Shown here piece by piece: positions 1-9,068 of a DNA stretch of 64,000 nt (its first letter is position 1; the number at the start of each line of letters is the position of its first letter). The position numbers were made by a program, and so were the translations under genes. The notes beneath the pieces were generated by a model, which saw only the letters and a list, made by a program, of their open reading frames with translations, ran no database searches and was not told the DNA's origin. The stretch comes from Streptomyces sp. CB02414 (GTDB taxonomy: Bacteria > Actinomycetota > Actinomycetes > Streptomycetales > Streptomycetaceae): assembly GCF_001905385.1 (NCBI RefSeq), contig NZ_LIPF01000007.1:1-64000 (forward strand), in the 5' to 3' direction.

Positions 1-152
1 GCGCGCGTCCTGCTCCGCAGGAACGACGCGCCGACGCTACGCGTCGGTTCAGCACCCGCTCCGCGGGTGCTGGGCTCGGTCCCTCCGGGACCGGATCCGC
101 TCCGCGGATCGAGTTGGGTCGTCGGTGCGGTGTCCCGATCGCTCCGCGATCG
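1..152. repeat. Linear-replicon telomere: array of short palindromes
   Basis: Seven perfect palindromes follow one another with almost no spacing, mostly with a tcc or tac triloop. The stems are 9-13/17-21 nested inside 3-9/25-31; 31-37/41-47; 50-59/63-72; 77-83/87-93; 94-100/104-110; and 136-142/146-152. Streptomyces chromosome and linear-plasmid ends are known to carry such palindromes, with YNR-type or GCTCCGC-like loops, on which the 3' overhang folds during terminal patching. The first palindromes do not match my memory of the archetypal Streptomyces end, which starts with a CCCGCGGAGCGGG palindrome. So the end is either a different class or the first few bases are missing from the assembly. 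The adjacent TtrA-like helicase gene supports a true end. Confidence 0.85.
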
Positions 153-439
153 TACCTCCTCCCCGACTCGCCTTCGCTTTTCAAGTCCAACATGACTGGG
201 ATGCAGGTTGATTCGGCTAGCAGTAGGGGGCGGCGGGCGTTGGCCTACCCGACTGGGTACTTGGTGACGGCTCGTCAGTTACGACTAGAACGTCAAGCCG
301 TGCCAATCCTGTGTGCCGCTGCTTCCTTGTCTCCAAAACTTTGGAGTATTCGAGTTCTGCCACTCCCCCGCTCACTGGAGAATGGGACCCGGGAGCGGGC
401 GAACGCGTCTGCTGTCGCGCTGAGCTCAGCGGCCAAACC
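153..439. other. Subtelomeric spacer, no gene recognised
   Basis: This stretch lies between the hairpin array and the 3' end of the helicase gene. Short open frames exist on both strands, but their products have no recognisable domain and no ribosome-binding site. The GC content is a little lower than in the flanking DNA. I see no further long palindromes. Confidence 0.5.
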
Positions 440-2866
440 TCAGCCGCTTGATGGTCCGATGGTCCCAGGAGCACGGACCAGATCGATGCCGTGCTCGGCA
501 AGGGTAGCGGACACCAACTCTTCTTGCTCTGAGGGGAGTTGATCATTGTTCAGCTTGGTGCGGACCTTGGCGAGCCAGGGACCGATCATGACACGGTCGC
601 CGTCCACCTCGATCCACTCTCGGGCGCCGGGGGTGCGTCCCCACCGTGCCACGAAGAGCCCGAGGATCTCGGTGGTTTGCGCGAACGTGCGCCGCCGCGA
701 TGTGCTCGGCCTGCCCGCGACGTGTTTCTGTTCCAGGAGGGCGCAGTCGGGGGTGATTCCCATGCGGGCGAGCAGGTCGCGCTGGCCGGGGTCGAGGTCG
801 GGCCAGCTGGTGAGCTGGCGGCGTAGCCAGCTGCCCGCCTTCACTCCATGGATGACCGCGTCGCGGCGCAGCGTGCTGGGGTGGTTGCCGGCTTCCAGGT
901 GGCGGCGCAGCAGATGGTACTTGCGATGCCAGTCGGGGCCGTAGGGGAGTTTCCAGTCTGGGTCGAGGGCTGTGAGCTGGTTGTCGCGGTCGGGGGTGAG
1001 GCGGTCCTTTCGGGCTAGGGCGCGCTGGTCGGCAAGGAACTGGCCGCCGGGTAGTTGGGTGGGGATGGCAAGGTGGCCGTGTTCGGCGTGGAAGGCCTCG
1101 ACGGTGGCCAGGTGGCCTTGCCAGGTGGCCTCGTGGTCGTCCCAGATCATGCCGAGATCCTCGAGCTCGGCGATCCATGCCGGATCGAGGGTGCCTGCCT
1201 GGTAGGCGGTGCGTTGGCCGGTGATGAATTGCCCCAGCCGGTAGCCGTAAGCGTCCTCGTAGTCGGCGCTCACGCGCAGGTGGCTGTGTTCGCTTTGGTA
1301 GCGGATGGCGGCGGCTAGGCCAGCGCGGCGGGGAGCAGACAGGACGGCGCCGCTGGAGGGCCACACCAGCAGGTCGAGGGCGCGGGCGATCGCGGTGGGG
1401 TCGAGGGTGTGGTCGAAGCGGAAGCGGCGGGTGATGTAGGTGTGGGAGTCGCGGGCGGGATGCTGGTTCTTGGCCCGGGGGGTGTGGGCGGCGATGGTCT
1501 GGTCGTGGTGGCGCAGGGCGGCGGTGACCAGCCAGAGGGCTTCGTAGGGGGTGCCGAGGAGGTCGGTGGGGTCGGTGCCGGGCGGGATGTAGGCGGGGAT
1601 GACGAGGCTGGCTGTCTTCGTCTTGAGGGTGGGTGGTTTGCGCAGGGCGCGGCCGAGCGCTTGGACGATGCGGCGGACGCTGGCGGTGCGGTCGGCGAAG
1701 ACGACAGCGTCGACGGCCGGCAGGTCGACGCCTTCGCCTAGGACCTTGGCGTTGGCCAGCACGCCTCGCTCGGCGTTGCTGAAGCGGGCGATGGTGTCGG
1801 CGCGCCGGTGGGGGCTGTGGGTGCCGTCGATGGACTGCACGACGACGTCGTCCGCCCAGTCGGGGCGCAGTTCGTCGGGGAGGGTGCGCAGGGTGTGGGC
1901 GAACTGGCGGGCGAAGTCGGCGGCGTCGGCGATCTGCTGGAAGTAGACGAACACGTGCCGCAGGTCCTGCTCGCGCATGGCTTTGAGGATGGCCAAGTGC
2001 AGGGCGGTGGTGCGGCGCGCGGTGGGTCCGGCTTCAGGATCGGTGAGCGCGTTGTGCAGTTCAGTGTCGGTGACGGTGGGGACGGCGAGCTGGTAGTCGG
2101 CGAGGACGCCGTCATCGATGGCGTCGGCGTGGGAGTAGGTGTGCAGGCGGGGGCCGAAGATCTGCGGCTGGTCCATGGTCGCCAGCAGGGCTGGGTCGTC
2201 CCAGGCGGGTGCGGTGGCGGTGGTGCGCTTGGGTTGCGCTCTGGTGGTGGGCGGCTCGGTCAGGCGGGGGGCGTCCCACACATAGGGGGTGGCGGTGAGG
2301 TAGAGGCGGCGCTCGGCAGGGATGCGCTCGTTGTCGTGCAGCGCAGTCCAGTTCTTCTCCCAGGTGCCGGCCGTGGCGTGGGCTTCGTCCACGACCAGCA
2401 GGCCGAAGAGGGGGGCGGGGAAGATCGCGGAGTGCTGGGCCTCTTCGATCTTGGACAGCGAGTCGTAGGTGAAGAAGACCGTCGCTTTGGGGTGGCGGCT
2501 GAGCCAGTAGGCCAGGTACTCCCCCGCGTTGGCCGAGTCGACCTCGGCCTCGGCGAGCAACGGGTGGGAGGCGGCGCGTAGCGAGGAGACGGTGATCATC
2601 GGCTCGCGGCGGCCGTCTGCGCGGGCGGCCGCTGCCCACTGTGCGACCAGGTCCAGGCTGGGCACCGCCACTGCCAGGTGCTGCACGCCGAGTTCCTCGG
2701 CTACGCGCAGTGCGAAGAGGGTCTTGCCGGTGCCGCAGGCCGAGACGGCGTGCCCGCGGGTGCGCGGGCGGCGCAGGTGGCGAACCGTGTTGGCGAGGCC
2801 CTCCTGCTGGTCTGTGCGCAGGACCAGACGCCCGAGGTGTTCTGTTGCGGTGGGACTGGCGGTCAT
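440..2866 (-). CDS. ttrA: TtrA-like terminal DEAD/DEAH helicase with helicase-associated repeats
   Basis: This is a superfamily 2 helicase of about 808 residues, reading toward the replicon end. Visible motifs are Walker A (ACGTGKT, Lys ~48), DEAH (VVDEAH, ~160), motif III (LTATPY), and the C-terminal RecA lobe ending in QALGRALR (~403). After ~510 come two or more helicase-associated (HA) repeats with the W..H...V..F...HGHL pattern. Streptomyces chromosome and linear-plasmid ends commonly carry such a helicase gene (ttrA, linked to conjugal transfer) as the outermost gene, which matches its place here. I chose the ATG at 2866 because GAGGAA lies 7-8 bases upstream. The ATG six codons earlier has no ribosome-binding site. 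Assignment to the family is firm; the ttrA name rests on domain order and position. Confidence 0.8.
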   Translation of the reverse strand: MTASPTATEHLGRLVLRTDQQEGLANTVRHLRRPRTRGHAVSACGTGKTLFALRVAEELGVQHLAVAVPSLDLVAQWAAAARADGRREPMITVSSLRAASHPLLAEAEVDSANAGEYLAYWLSRHPKATVFFTYDSLSKIEEAQHSAIFPAPLFGLLVVDEAHATAGTWEKNWTALHDNERIPAERRLYLTATPYVWDAPRLTEPPTTRAQPKRTTATAPAWDDPALLATMDQPQIFGPRLHTYSHADAIDDGVLADYQLAVPTVTDTELHNALTDPEAGPTARRTTALHLAILKAMREQDLRHVFVYFQQIADAADFARQFAHTLRTLPDELRPDWADDVVVQSIDGTHSPHRRADTIARFSNAERGVLANAKVLGEGVDLPAVDAVVFADRTASVRRIVQALGRALRKPPTLKTKTASLVIPAYIPPGTDPTDLLGTPYEALWLVTAALRHHDQTIAAHTPRAKNQHPARDSHTYITRRFRFDHTLDPTAIARALDLLVWPSSGAVLSAPRRAGLAAAIRYQSEHSHLRVSADYEDAYGYRLGQFITGQRTAYQAGTLDPAWIAELEDLGMIWDDHEATWQGHLATVEAFHAEHGHLAIPTQLPGGQFLADQRALARKDRLTPDRDNQLTALDPDWKLPYGPDWHRKYHLLRRHLEAGNHPSTLRRDAVIHGVKAGSWLRRQLTSWPDLDPGQRDLLARMGITPDCALLEQKHVAGRPSTSRRRTFAQTTEILGLFVARWGRTPGAREWIEVDGDRVMIGPWLAKVRTKLNNDQLPSEQEELVSATLAEHGIDLVRAPGTIGPSSG

Positions 2867-3048
2867 CGCGCGTTTCCTCGGCATGCAGGAGGGGCTGACT
2901 CGCGTTCATTCTCGCGTACAGCAGGGGTGCGGCGCAGTGTCTCTGCTCTGGCGGGGGCGCGCTGCGAGCCCATGCGCGCCCCATGATCAGTGTTGTCGGA
3001 TGCGGATAGGGGGCGACGGCTCAGGGCTCGGGCTTTCTCCGCTTGGTT

Positions 3049-3726
3049 TCAGGCAGCCCGGCGGAAGGCTGTCTTGCGTGGCGTGGGCAGGCGCAGAAGG
3101 TCTTGCAGGGGCGTGCCGTGTTCGGCCCACCGGCGCAGGCGGTCCCGGTCGATCCAGTGCACTTGGTGGCGTTCGCCCCATGTTTTGGCGTCCTGGGTGA
3201 AGGAGCCGTTGGTGACCACGACTGCGATATCAGCTCCGTGCGCGGGGCCTGCGGTGCCTTTGACCTGGTACATCACTGAGGAGCCGACCTTGCCGGCGAC
3301 GGTCGTGTGCTTGGCCTGCAGGACGATTCTGCCGCGTTGGCGGTCTTCGCCGATGACGTCTGCGGCCTGGTCTCCTTGCCGGCCGACCTGCCGTGCGTTC
3401 CAGCCGTCCCTGAGGAGCAGGTCACGTAGGGCGAACTCGAAGGCCCGGTCGTCCATGGCGTCGAGTTGCGCGAGCGTGATCCGGAGCCGGGCCAGCGTCT
3501 GGGCCCGCACCTTCCGGGCCTGCAGTTCACGGATGAACCGCCAGGCTGCGTAGCAGAGGGCGAGAGCTGCGAGGACGGCGAGCCATGGCCAGATGCGGAC
3601 GGCTGCCTGCCATGTGGCTGTGGCGATCTTGGCCAGCAGCCAGAGTGCGGCGCAGGCGACGGCCGCGGCGGCGGCCTGTTCCCTGCCGCCGCGGGGTGGG
3701 CGTAGCCGGGGCGAGCGGCGGGGCAT
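3049..3726 (-). CDS. Membrane-anchored Mrr-type restriction endonuclease
   Basis: The 225-residue product starts with a basic stretch, then two predicted membrane helices (about 17-36 and 45-63), then a restriction-endonuclease-like fold at ~85-215. The Mrr_cat signature is present: an acidic residue in GDQAADVIG (Asp123) followed by a VLQAK motif (Lys139). Mrr-type proteins are type IV nucleases that cut modified DNA; a membrane-tethered form is common in actinobacteria, and its target is unknown. The start codon overlaps the stop of the small upstream gene (TGATG at 3724-3728), so the two are translationally coupled. Longer in-frame starts exist upstream, but the coupling favours this one. 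The nuclease fold is well supported; substrate and role are inference. Confidence 0.75.
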   Translation of the reverse strand: MPRRSPRLRPPRGGREQAAAAAVACAALWLLAKIATATWQAAVRIWPWLAVLAALALCYAAWRFIRELQARKVRAQTLARLRITLAQLDAMDDRAFEFALRDLLLRDGWNARQVGRQGDQAADVIGEDRQRGRIVLQAKHTTVAGKVGSSVMYQVKGTAGPAHGADIAVVVTNGSFTQDAKTWGERHQVHWIDRDRLRRWAEHGTPLQDLLRLPTPRKTAFRRAA

Positions 3727-3932
3727 CAGTGGCCCACGCTCGCTGACACTGATGGTGTAGGGGTTTGCGGTGTTGTCGGGGAGGCCTCTCCGAAGCCGAT
3801 GAGCTGGCTCCATAGCCACACCACCGCGATCAGCCCTGCGATCGACCAGCCGCTCAGTTTCTTCGCGCTGGGGCGGGGTTTGCGTCGGTAATGACTTCGC
3901 ACCTTGTAGTAGCCCTCGGGCGGCTTCGCCAC
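3726..3932 (-). CDS. Small single-pass membrane protein coupled to the Mrr-type nuclease
   Basis: The GTG start at 3932 has an excellent ribosome-binding site (GGAGGAGGAA just upstream), giving a 68-residue product. It has a basic N-terminal third, one hydrophobic helix (about residues 28-46, rich in Ile, Val, Trp and Leu) and a Thr/Pro/Ser-rich tail. Its stop codon overlaps the start of the nuclease gene. The family is unknown to me. Coupling suggests it is co-made with the membrane-anchored nuclease, possibly as a partner or immunity-like factor, but nothing in the sequence shows that directly. Confidence 0.65.
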   Translation of the reverse strand: MAKPPEGYYKVRSHYRRKPRPSAKKLSGWSIAGLIAVVWLWSQLIGFGEASPTTPQTPTPSVSASVGH

Positions 3933-4478
3933 TGCTTCCTCCTCCGTGTCGTCAGGCCGCCAACTGCGGTCTGATCTCTGGGAATTGGTGTAGCAGCGGG
4001 TACTGACAAGTCCGCCGGTTTGATCAGCGGAGGCTTTGGCAGTGCCTCGAAAACGCGCCGTGATGCGGTCACAGGTCCGGCGGTGTTCGAACATGCGGGA
4101 CAGTGGTTCTCGGATCTGCGGAAACTCCTGTCATGCGGACTGGACTGGCGTGTTCTGGTACGGCTGCGGTGGCCGATGCAGGTGCTCATGCACCGCAGTG
4201 CTCTGTTTCCGTCACTTCGATCACATGCAGAAATGGCATGAAGCAGTACGTGTTCGATGCGCTCCTTCTGGGAGGCAGGTCGGGTGCCTTCAGGGATGGG
4301 CGGCTTTCGACGCGGGAGCGCTGTGGGGCTGCCTTTCTCGGCGGGGCCGAGAGGGGTACAGGCAGCCCCGGTGGTTGTGGCTACGCCTTGGGCCGACGGC
4401 AGGTTAAAGATCAGTGAGTGTGCGCGGCCTGGGGCTTGCGTTTCGTCGGCGAGGGCGGGTCCGGCGTCCGTCGTGGGG
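3933..4478. other. Intergenic region, no convincing gene
   Basis: About 550 bases lie between the sbcC 3' end and the coupled membrane/nuclease pair. The end near 3933-4020 should hold the promoter of that leftward pair. Several open frames cross the region on the plus strand, but none has a plausible ribosome-binding site or domain. Confidence 0.4.
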
Positions 4479-7400
4479 TCATTCGGCCGTTTCGGTCAGG
4501 TGGGTGAGGGTGGAGCCGTCGATGTTCTTGGAGATGTGCAGGCGTTGGCTGATGCGGCGGCGGAGTTCGGGGACGTGGCTGATGAGTCCGACGGTGCGGT
4601 CGTGGGCGCGTAGGGAGTCCAGGACGTCGAGGACTTGGTGGAGGGTGTCTTCGTCGAGGGTGCCGAAGCCTTCGTCGATGAAGAGGGTGTCCAGTGCCTG
4701 GCCGCCGGCTTCGGCGGTGACGATGTCGGCCAGGCCCAGGGCGAGGGCCAGGGAGACGTAGAAGGATTCGCCGCCGGAGAGGGTGTCTGTGTGGCGTTTG
4801 TGTCCGCTCCAGGCGTCGAGGACCTTGAGGTCCAGGCCCGATTTGGCGCCTCGGGCAGCTCTGTCGTCGGAGTGGACGAGGGTGAAGCGGTGGTGGGACA
4901 TGCGTGACAGGCGGGTGTTGGCGGCGTCGACGACGTCTTCGAGACGGGCTGCCAGGACGTAGGACTCCAGTTGCATGCGGAGCTGGTTGCTGGGGGAGCT
5001 GCCGCTGATGAGGCCGTGGAGGTGATCGACGGTGCGGTAGGCGTCCTCGAGGGGTTCCAGGCGCTGGATCTGGGTGTCCAGCTGAGCGGTGAGGGCGGCC
5101 AGGGTGGTTGTCCGGTCGGCGGCCTGGGTGGCGAGGGCTGCCGTGCGGGTGTGGGTTGTGGTGGCGGTGTTCAGTTCGGTGACGGCGTGCTCGAGGTCGG
5201 CGGGTGGCTGGGTGATGGCTGCCTGCAGTTCGGGGTCGGCGAGCCGGGCGGTCAGTACGAGGCGCTGTTCACGCCAGTGGGTGATCTCTTTGTCGATCGC
5301 GGTGAGTTCGTCGTCGGGCAGGCGGGCGGCCGAGGCTTCGGCCGGGGAGGTGAAGTCTGCCGCGTGGGCTGCCTGCTCGGCGAGAGCGGCGGCGCTGTGG
5401 CGGTCTGTGGCGGTTGTTGTCACGGTGGCGGCGCACGCGGCGGCGGCCTCGAGGCGGCTGGCGTGCTGGGTGAGGGCGGTGATGCGGTCGGCGAGTGTGG
5501 CGTGCCCGTTGAGGGCGGTGGCGAGGCGGTGGGTGAGCTCTTCGCGCTGCGTGTGCAGGCTGTCGTAGGTTGCGTCGGCGGCGCCCAGGCGTGCGGTGGC
5601 GGTGTTGCGGGTGTGCTCGGTTTCGGCCTGTTCCTTTTCCAGAAGGGCGAGTTGTTCGCTGGCCGGTCCGGCGTCGGATGCCTGGGAGAGGGCGTCGGCG
5701 AGGTGTTGTTCGAGGGCGGTGCGGTGGGCGGTGAGGTCGGCGAGGGGGGTGTCGCCGCCGGCTTCACCGCGTGCCGTGGCGGCCTGTTCGTTCAGGTGGG
5801 CCAGGGCCTCTTTGGCCTTGTTCTCACTCTGCTGGGTGCGGGTGTGGGCTGCTTCGGCGGCCTGTTCGTCGGCGGCGGTGGGCTGGCCTGGCTGGGCAGT
5901 GGCGGGTGCGGGGTGGGTGAGGGAACCGCATACGGGGCAGTCTTCGCCGTCGACGAGCCGGTCGGCGAGTTCGGCGACGATGCCGTCCGTGCGGCGGCGT
6001 CGGATGTCGATGTACGTTTTCGCGGCTTGCTCGGAGTCCTTCTCGGCCTGGCTGAGGACTTTGTGGGCGACGCTGATCTGCTGGTCGAGGGCGTCACGGC
6101 GCCTGGCGGCTTCCAGCTGCTTTTCAACGAGGTTGAGGGTGGGGGTGAGTTCGCGGCTGGTTTCCTGCGCGCTGCGGGCGGCTTCCAGACGTGCGGCAAG
6201 GTCGGCGCGGCGTTGTGGAAGGGCGTTGAGCCATTGCTGGGCGTCGGTGAGGGTTTCGGTGAGCTGCTGGCGCTCGCGGTCGAGTGCGGCCAGTTCTGCC
6301 GTGTGGCGCTGGAGGGTGGCCTCGTCGGGCAGCAGCGCCTGGACAGCGCCGGTGTCGGCGTGCAGCTGCTGCGCGGCGTGAGTGAGGCCAGCGGCGTCGA
6401 GGGATGTGTGTTCGGGCGGCAGCAGGGCGCGGGCGCGGCTGTCCTCGTCCAGGGCACGGGTGTGCTCGCGGTCGGCGGTGTGCGCGGTCTCCAGGACGGG
6501 TTGCAGTTGCTGGGCTTTCACAGCGCGGTCGCGGCGTTCGGCAAGGAGGTCGTGGCGGGTGGCCTCCTTGTGGAGCAGGTCGAGCTCGTGTGCGGTGGTG
6601 CGGTGGGCCTGCTGGAGACGGTGGAGGTCGCGGACGGCCTGTTCTGTCAGGCGGGCTTGCGCCAGCTGCTGCTCGGCGGTCTCGGTGGCGGCGTCGGCGG
6701 CGTACTGGCGGGTGAGGGCTTGGTGGTGCAGGGCGCTGGCCCACGCGCGGGCGGGTGCGGTGAGGGTGGCGGGGTCGTCGGCCCGGGGGGCGTTCTGGGC
6801 GGGTTCGAGGTCGTCGCCGGCTGCCTGCTTGATGCGTTCGGCCAGGCGCAGGACGTCGGCGCGGGCCTCGTCGCGCGTCTTCGTGGTGAGGGTTTTGCGG
6901 TTGGCGAGGAATTCTTCGATGAGGCCGAAGCGGCGGGTGCCGAAGAGGGTGCCAAGCAGGATGCGGCGTTCAGATGCGTCGGCACGCAGGAACTTGGTGA
7001 ACTCGTTCTGCGGGAGCAGGACGACCTGGCAGAACTGCTGCCGGGTCAGGCGCAGGAGGGACTTGATCTCTTCTGCGGCTTCCCTGTGGGACTTGATGAC
7101 GCCTTCCCACCGGCCGTGTCCGTGTTCGTCGAGGACCCACTGGTGCAGGTGGGTTTCGGCCTTCTGGTCGACGAGTTCTGCGCTGTTGCGCAGGTGGGGT
7201 CGCTTCTGGGCGGGGATCCTGCGGATCTGCAGGCGCTTGCCGGCCAGGGTTAATTCCAGGGTCACTTCGGTCAGCAGGTCCGCGGGAGCGTGATCGCTGC
7301 GCAGCCGCATGTTGCGTTCGTGAGGCGGCAGGCCATACAGGGCGAAGCAGATGGCGGCGAACAGGGTGCTCTTGCCGGCGCCGGTGTCGCCGTGCAGGAG

Positions 7401-7493
7401 GAACAGGCCGTCGGCGGACAGGGCGTCGAAGTCGACGGTGTGCCGGCGGGCGAAGGGGCCGAAGGCCTGCAGGCGCAGGGAGTGCAGACGCAT
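4479..7493 (-). CDS. sbcC: Exonuclease SbcC (SMC/Rad50-like ATPase)
   Basis: The ATPase and hinge subunit of the SbcCD (Mre11-Rad50-like) nuclease, 1004 residues, which processes hairpins, cruciforms and blocked DNA ends. Visible parts are an N-terminal Walker A (GDTGAGKST, ~35-43), two long Gln/Glu/Ala/Leu coiled-coil arms, a zinc hook CPVC at ~517, and near the C terminus the ABC signature LSGGE, Walker B (LFIDEGFG) and an H-loop (ISHV). The stop of sbcD and this start are separated by one base, so the genes form one operon. A TTA leucine codon lies at about residue 81, which in Streptomyces can make translation depend on bldA tRNA. SbcCD beside a hairpin-rich telomere is notable, since this enzyme cuts hairpins, but a copy near the end does not by itself show a telomeric role. 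Confidence 0.93.
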   Translation of the reverse strand: MRLHSLRLQAFGPFARRHTVDFDALSADGLFLLHGDTGAGKSTLFAAICFALYGLPPHERNMRLRSDHAPADLLTEVTLELTLAGKRLQIRRIPAQKRPHLRNSAELVDQKAETHLHQWVLDEHGHGRWEGVIKSHREAAEEIKSLLRLTRQQFCQVVLLPQNEFTKFLRADASERRILLGTLFGTRRFGLIEEFLANRKTLTTKTRDEARADVLRLAERIKQAAGDDLEPAQNAPRADDPATLTAPARAWASALHHQALTRQYAADAATETAEQQLAQARLTEQAVRDLHRLQQAHRTTAHELDLLHKEATRHDLLAERRDRAVKAQQLQPVLETAHTADREHTRALDEDSRARALLPPEHTSLDAAGLTHAAQQLHADTGAVQALLPDEATLQRHTAELAALDRERQQLTETLTDAQQWLNALPQRRADLAARLEAARSAQETSRELTPTLNLVEKQLEAARRRDALDQQISVAHKVLSQAEKDSEQAAKTYIDIRRRRTDGIVAELADRLVDGEDCPVCGSLTHPAPATAQPGQPTAADEQAAEAAHTRTQQSENKAKEALAHLNEQAATARGEAGGDTPLADLTAHRTALEQHLADALSQASDAGPASEQLALLEKEQAETEHTRNTATARLGAADATYDSLHTQREELTHRLATALNGHATLADRITALTQHASRLEAAAACAATVTTTATDRHSAAALAEQAAHAADFTSPAEASAARLPDDELTAIDKEITHWREQRLVLTARLADPELQAAITQPPADLEHAVTELNTATTTHTRTAALATQAADRTTTLAALTAQLDTQIQRLEPLEDAYRTVDHLHGLISGSSPSNQLRMQLESYVLAARLEDVVDAANTRLSRMSHHRFTLVHSDDRAARGAKSGLDLKVLDAWSGHKRHTDTLSGGESFYVSLALALGLADIVTAEAGGQALDTLFIDEGFGTLDEDTLHQVLDVLDSLRAHDRTVGLISHVPELRRRISQRLHISKNIDGSTLTHLTETAE

Positions 7494-7494
7494 G

Positions 7495-8664
7495 TCAGAC
7501 GGTTTCCTTCTCCTGGGCGCGCACGCGCATGTCGTCGACGGCCTCTTGCAGGAGGCCTGCCTCTGCGGTGGTGGGTGGGGTGCCGCGCACGGCGGTGATG
7601 AAGTCGTGGGCGATGTCGAGGTCGCCGCGGCCGCGTACCCGTTCGCGGTAGGTGGGGCTGTCGGTGGCCTGTGCCGGGATGCCAGCGGGTACGTGCCGCA
7701 TGTCCAGCGTCTTGGAGAAGCGCTGTCTGAGTCGTGCCATCGCCTCGTACGGCAGGGCGGTGTCGGTGAGGGTGACCTGCAGCCAGGCTTCGCTGAGAGC
7801 TTCGTGCGCGGGGTCGGTCAGCAGATCCTCGATGCGGCCGGTCAACCGGGCCAGCGGCAGATGGAGGTCGGCCGGGATGTTGTGGCGGGTGATCGTGGGG
7901 GCTCCGGCGGCCGGCAGGTCGGCCAGGGTGATCGATTTGGTGTGGTTGGCCTCGGAGAAGGAGTAGGCCAGTGGGGAGCCGCTGTAGTGGATGCGGTCGT
8001 TAACGCTCTGCGGGCGGTGCAGATGGCCCAGGGCGGTGTAGTCGATGCCGTCGAAGAGGTCGGCGCCGGCGTGGGCGACTCCGCCGACGCTGATGTCGCG
8101 TTCGCTTTTGCTGGTGGTGGCACCGGTAATGAAGGCGTGGGCGAGGACGACGGAGCGGGCGCCCGGACGGGTGGCGAGGTCAGTCCGGATGCGGTCCAGT
8201 GCCGAGGTGAGAACGGCCTGGTGGGAGGCTGTCTCTGCGTCCAACTGGGTGCGTACCAGGGCGGGCTCGAGGTAGGGCACTCCGTAGACGGCGACGGGAC
8301 CGTGCTCGTCGTCGAGGAGGACGGGGCGGGCAGCGTCGGCGGGGTCGGTGCGCAGGTGAACGCCCGATTTGGCGTACAGGCCGGAGCCAGTACCGAGACG
8401 GTGGGCCGAGTCGTGGTTCCCGCTGATCATGACGGTGGGGATACCAAGGTCGGCAAGCTGGTGCAGAGCCCGGTCGAACAGACGTACCGCGTCCAGGCTC
8501 GGAATGGCACGGTCGTAGATGTCGCCCGCGATCAGCAGGGCGTCCACCTTCTGGGTGCGGGCGGTGGCGCAGATGTGGTCCAGGACCTTGCGCTGGTGGT
8601 CGATCAGATCTTCCCCGTGGAACCGGCAGCCGAGATGCCAGTCCGAGGTATGCAGAAACCTCAT
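7495..8664 (-). CDS. sbcD: Exonuclease SbcD (Mre11-like nuclease)
   Basis: The calcineurin-type metallophosphatase nuclease subunit that pairs with SbcC, 389 residues. The metal-binding motifs are all present in order: HTSDWHLG at the N terminus, GDIYD, SGNHD, an AHAF His, and GHLH. I start it at the ATG encoding MRFLHTSDWH, the usual SbcD N terminus. A GTG two codons upstream is also possible and neither has a clear ribosome-binding site. The length is typical of the family. Confidence 0.93.
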   Translation of the reverse strand: MRFLHTSDWHLGCRFHGEDLIDHQRKVLDHICATARTQKVDALLIAGDIYDRAIPSLDAVRLFDRALHQLADLGIPTVMISGNHDSAHRLGTGSGLYAKSGVHLRTDPADAARPVLLDDEHGPVAVYGVPYLEPALVRTQLDAETASHQAVLTSALDRIRTDLATRPGARSVVLAHAFITGATTSKSERDISVGGVAHAGADLFDGIDYTALGHLHRPQSVNDRIHYSGSPLAYSFSEANHTKSITLADLPAAGAPTITRHNIPADLHLPLARLTGRIEDLLTDPAHEALSEAWLQVTLTDTALPYEAMARLRQRFSKTLDMRHVPAGIPAQATDSPTYRERVRGRGDLDIAHDFITAVRGTPPTTAEAGLLQEAVDDMRVRAQEKETV

Positions 8665-8855
8665 GGGCACAGACCGTAACCAGAGTGGTGGGAGCTACGG
8701 GCGGTTTTCCCGATAAACGGTCTTGTTTCGGGGGCTTGGGGCACGTGAGGGAAAGGTTTCTTCGTATGCGCCGCCGGGTGGCGGAGCCGGACGCGGCTCG
8801 CAGGGTGATTGTCAGTGGCAGGAGGCAAGATGAGCAGTGGGGGAAGGAGGATGTG

Positions 8856-9068
8856 ATGTCGTTATCGCGTTCTGCCAGGACCGAGCACACTGTGGCGCCC
8901 GGGGGCTGCCGGTGGTGCGGAATCGAAGCCCGCGCGCACGCGCGGCAATGGACTGCGGAGGCCGGATGGCACGCCTGGACGGCGCCGACCACTGAGCAGC
9001 GCAAGGAGCGCATGCTGCAGCGGCGAACGCAGCAGCAGGTCAGCAGGCGAGGGCCTGCACCTCGGTGA
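8856..9068 (+). CDS. Small CxxC protein of unknown function
   Basis: The ATG at 8856 is preceded by a strong GGAAGGAGG at 8842-8850, which decides the start. The 70-residue product carries a CRWCG motif, then a run rich in Trp, His and Ala (ARQWTAEAGWHAWTAP), and a basic tail. Single-CxxC proteins like this are frequent in Streptomyces arms and mobile regions, with no known function. The 3' end overlaps the end of the convergent OLD-type gene by about 29 bases. Confidence 0.6.
   Translation: MSLSRSARTEHTVAPGGCRWCGIEARAHARQWTAEAGWHAWTAPTTEQRKERMLQRRTQQQVSRRGPAPR

Noticed and set aside
114..542. Plus-strand frame of 142 codons next to the telomere
   Set aside because: Begins inside the hairpin array, has no ribosome-binding site, and overlaps the end of the helicase gene.
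4971..7253. A 760-codon plus-strand open frame
   Set aside because: Antisense shadow of sbcC; the translation is a monotonous Gly/Val/Ala string without domains or a ribosome-binding site.
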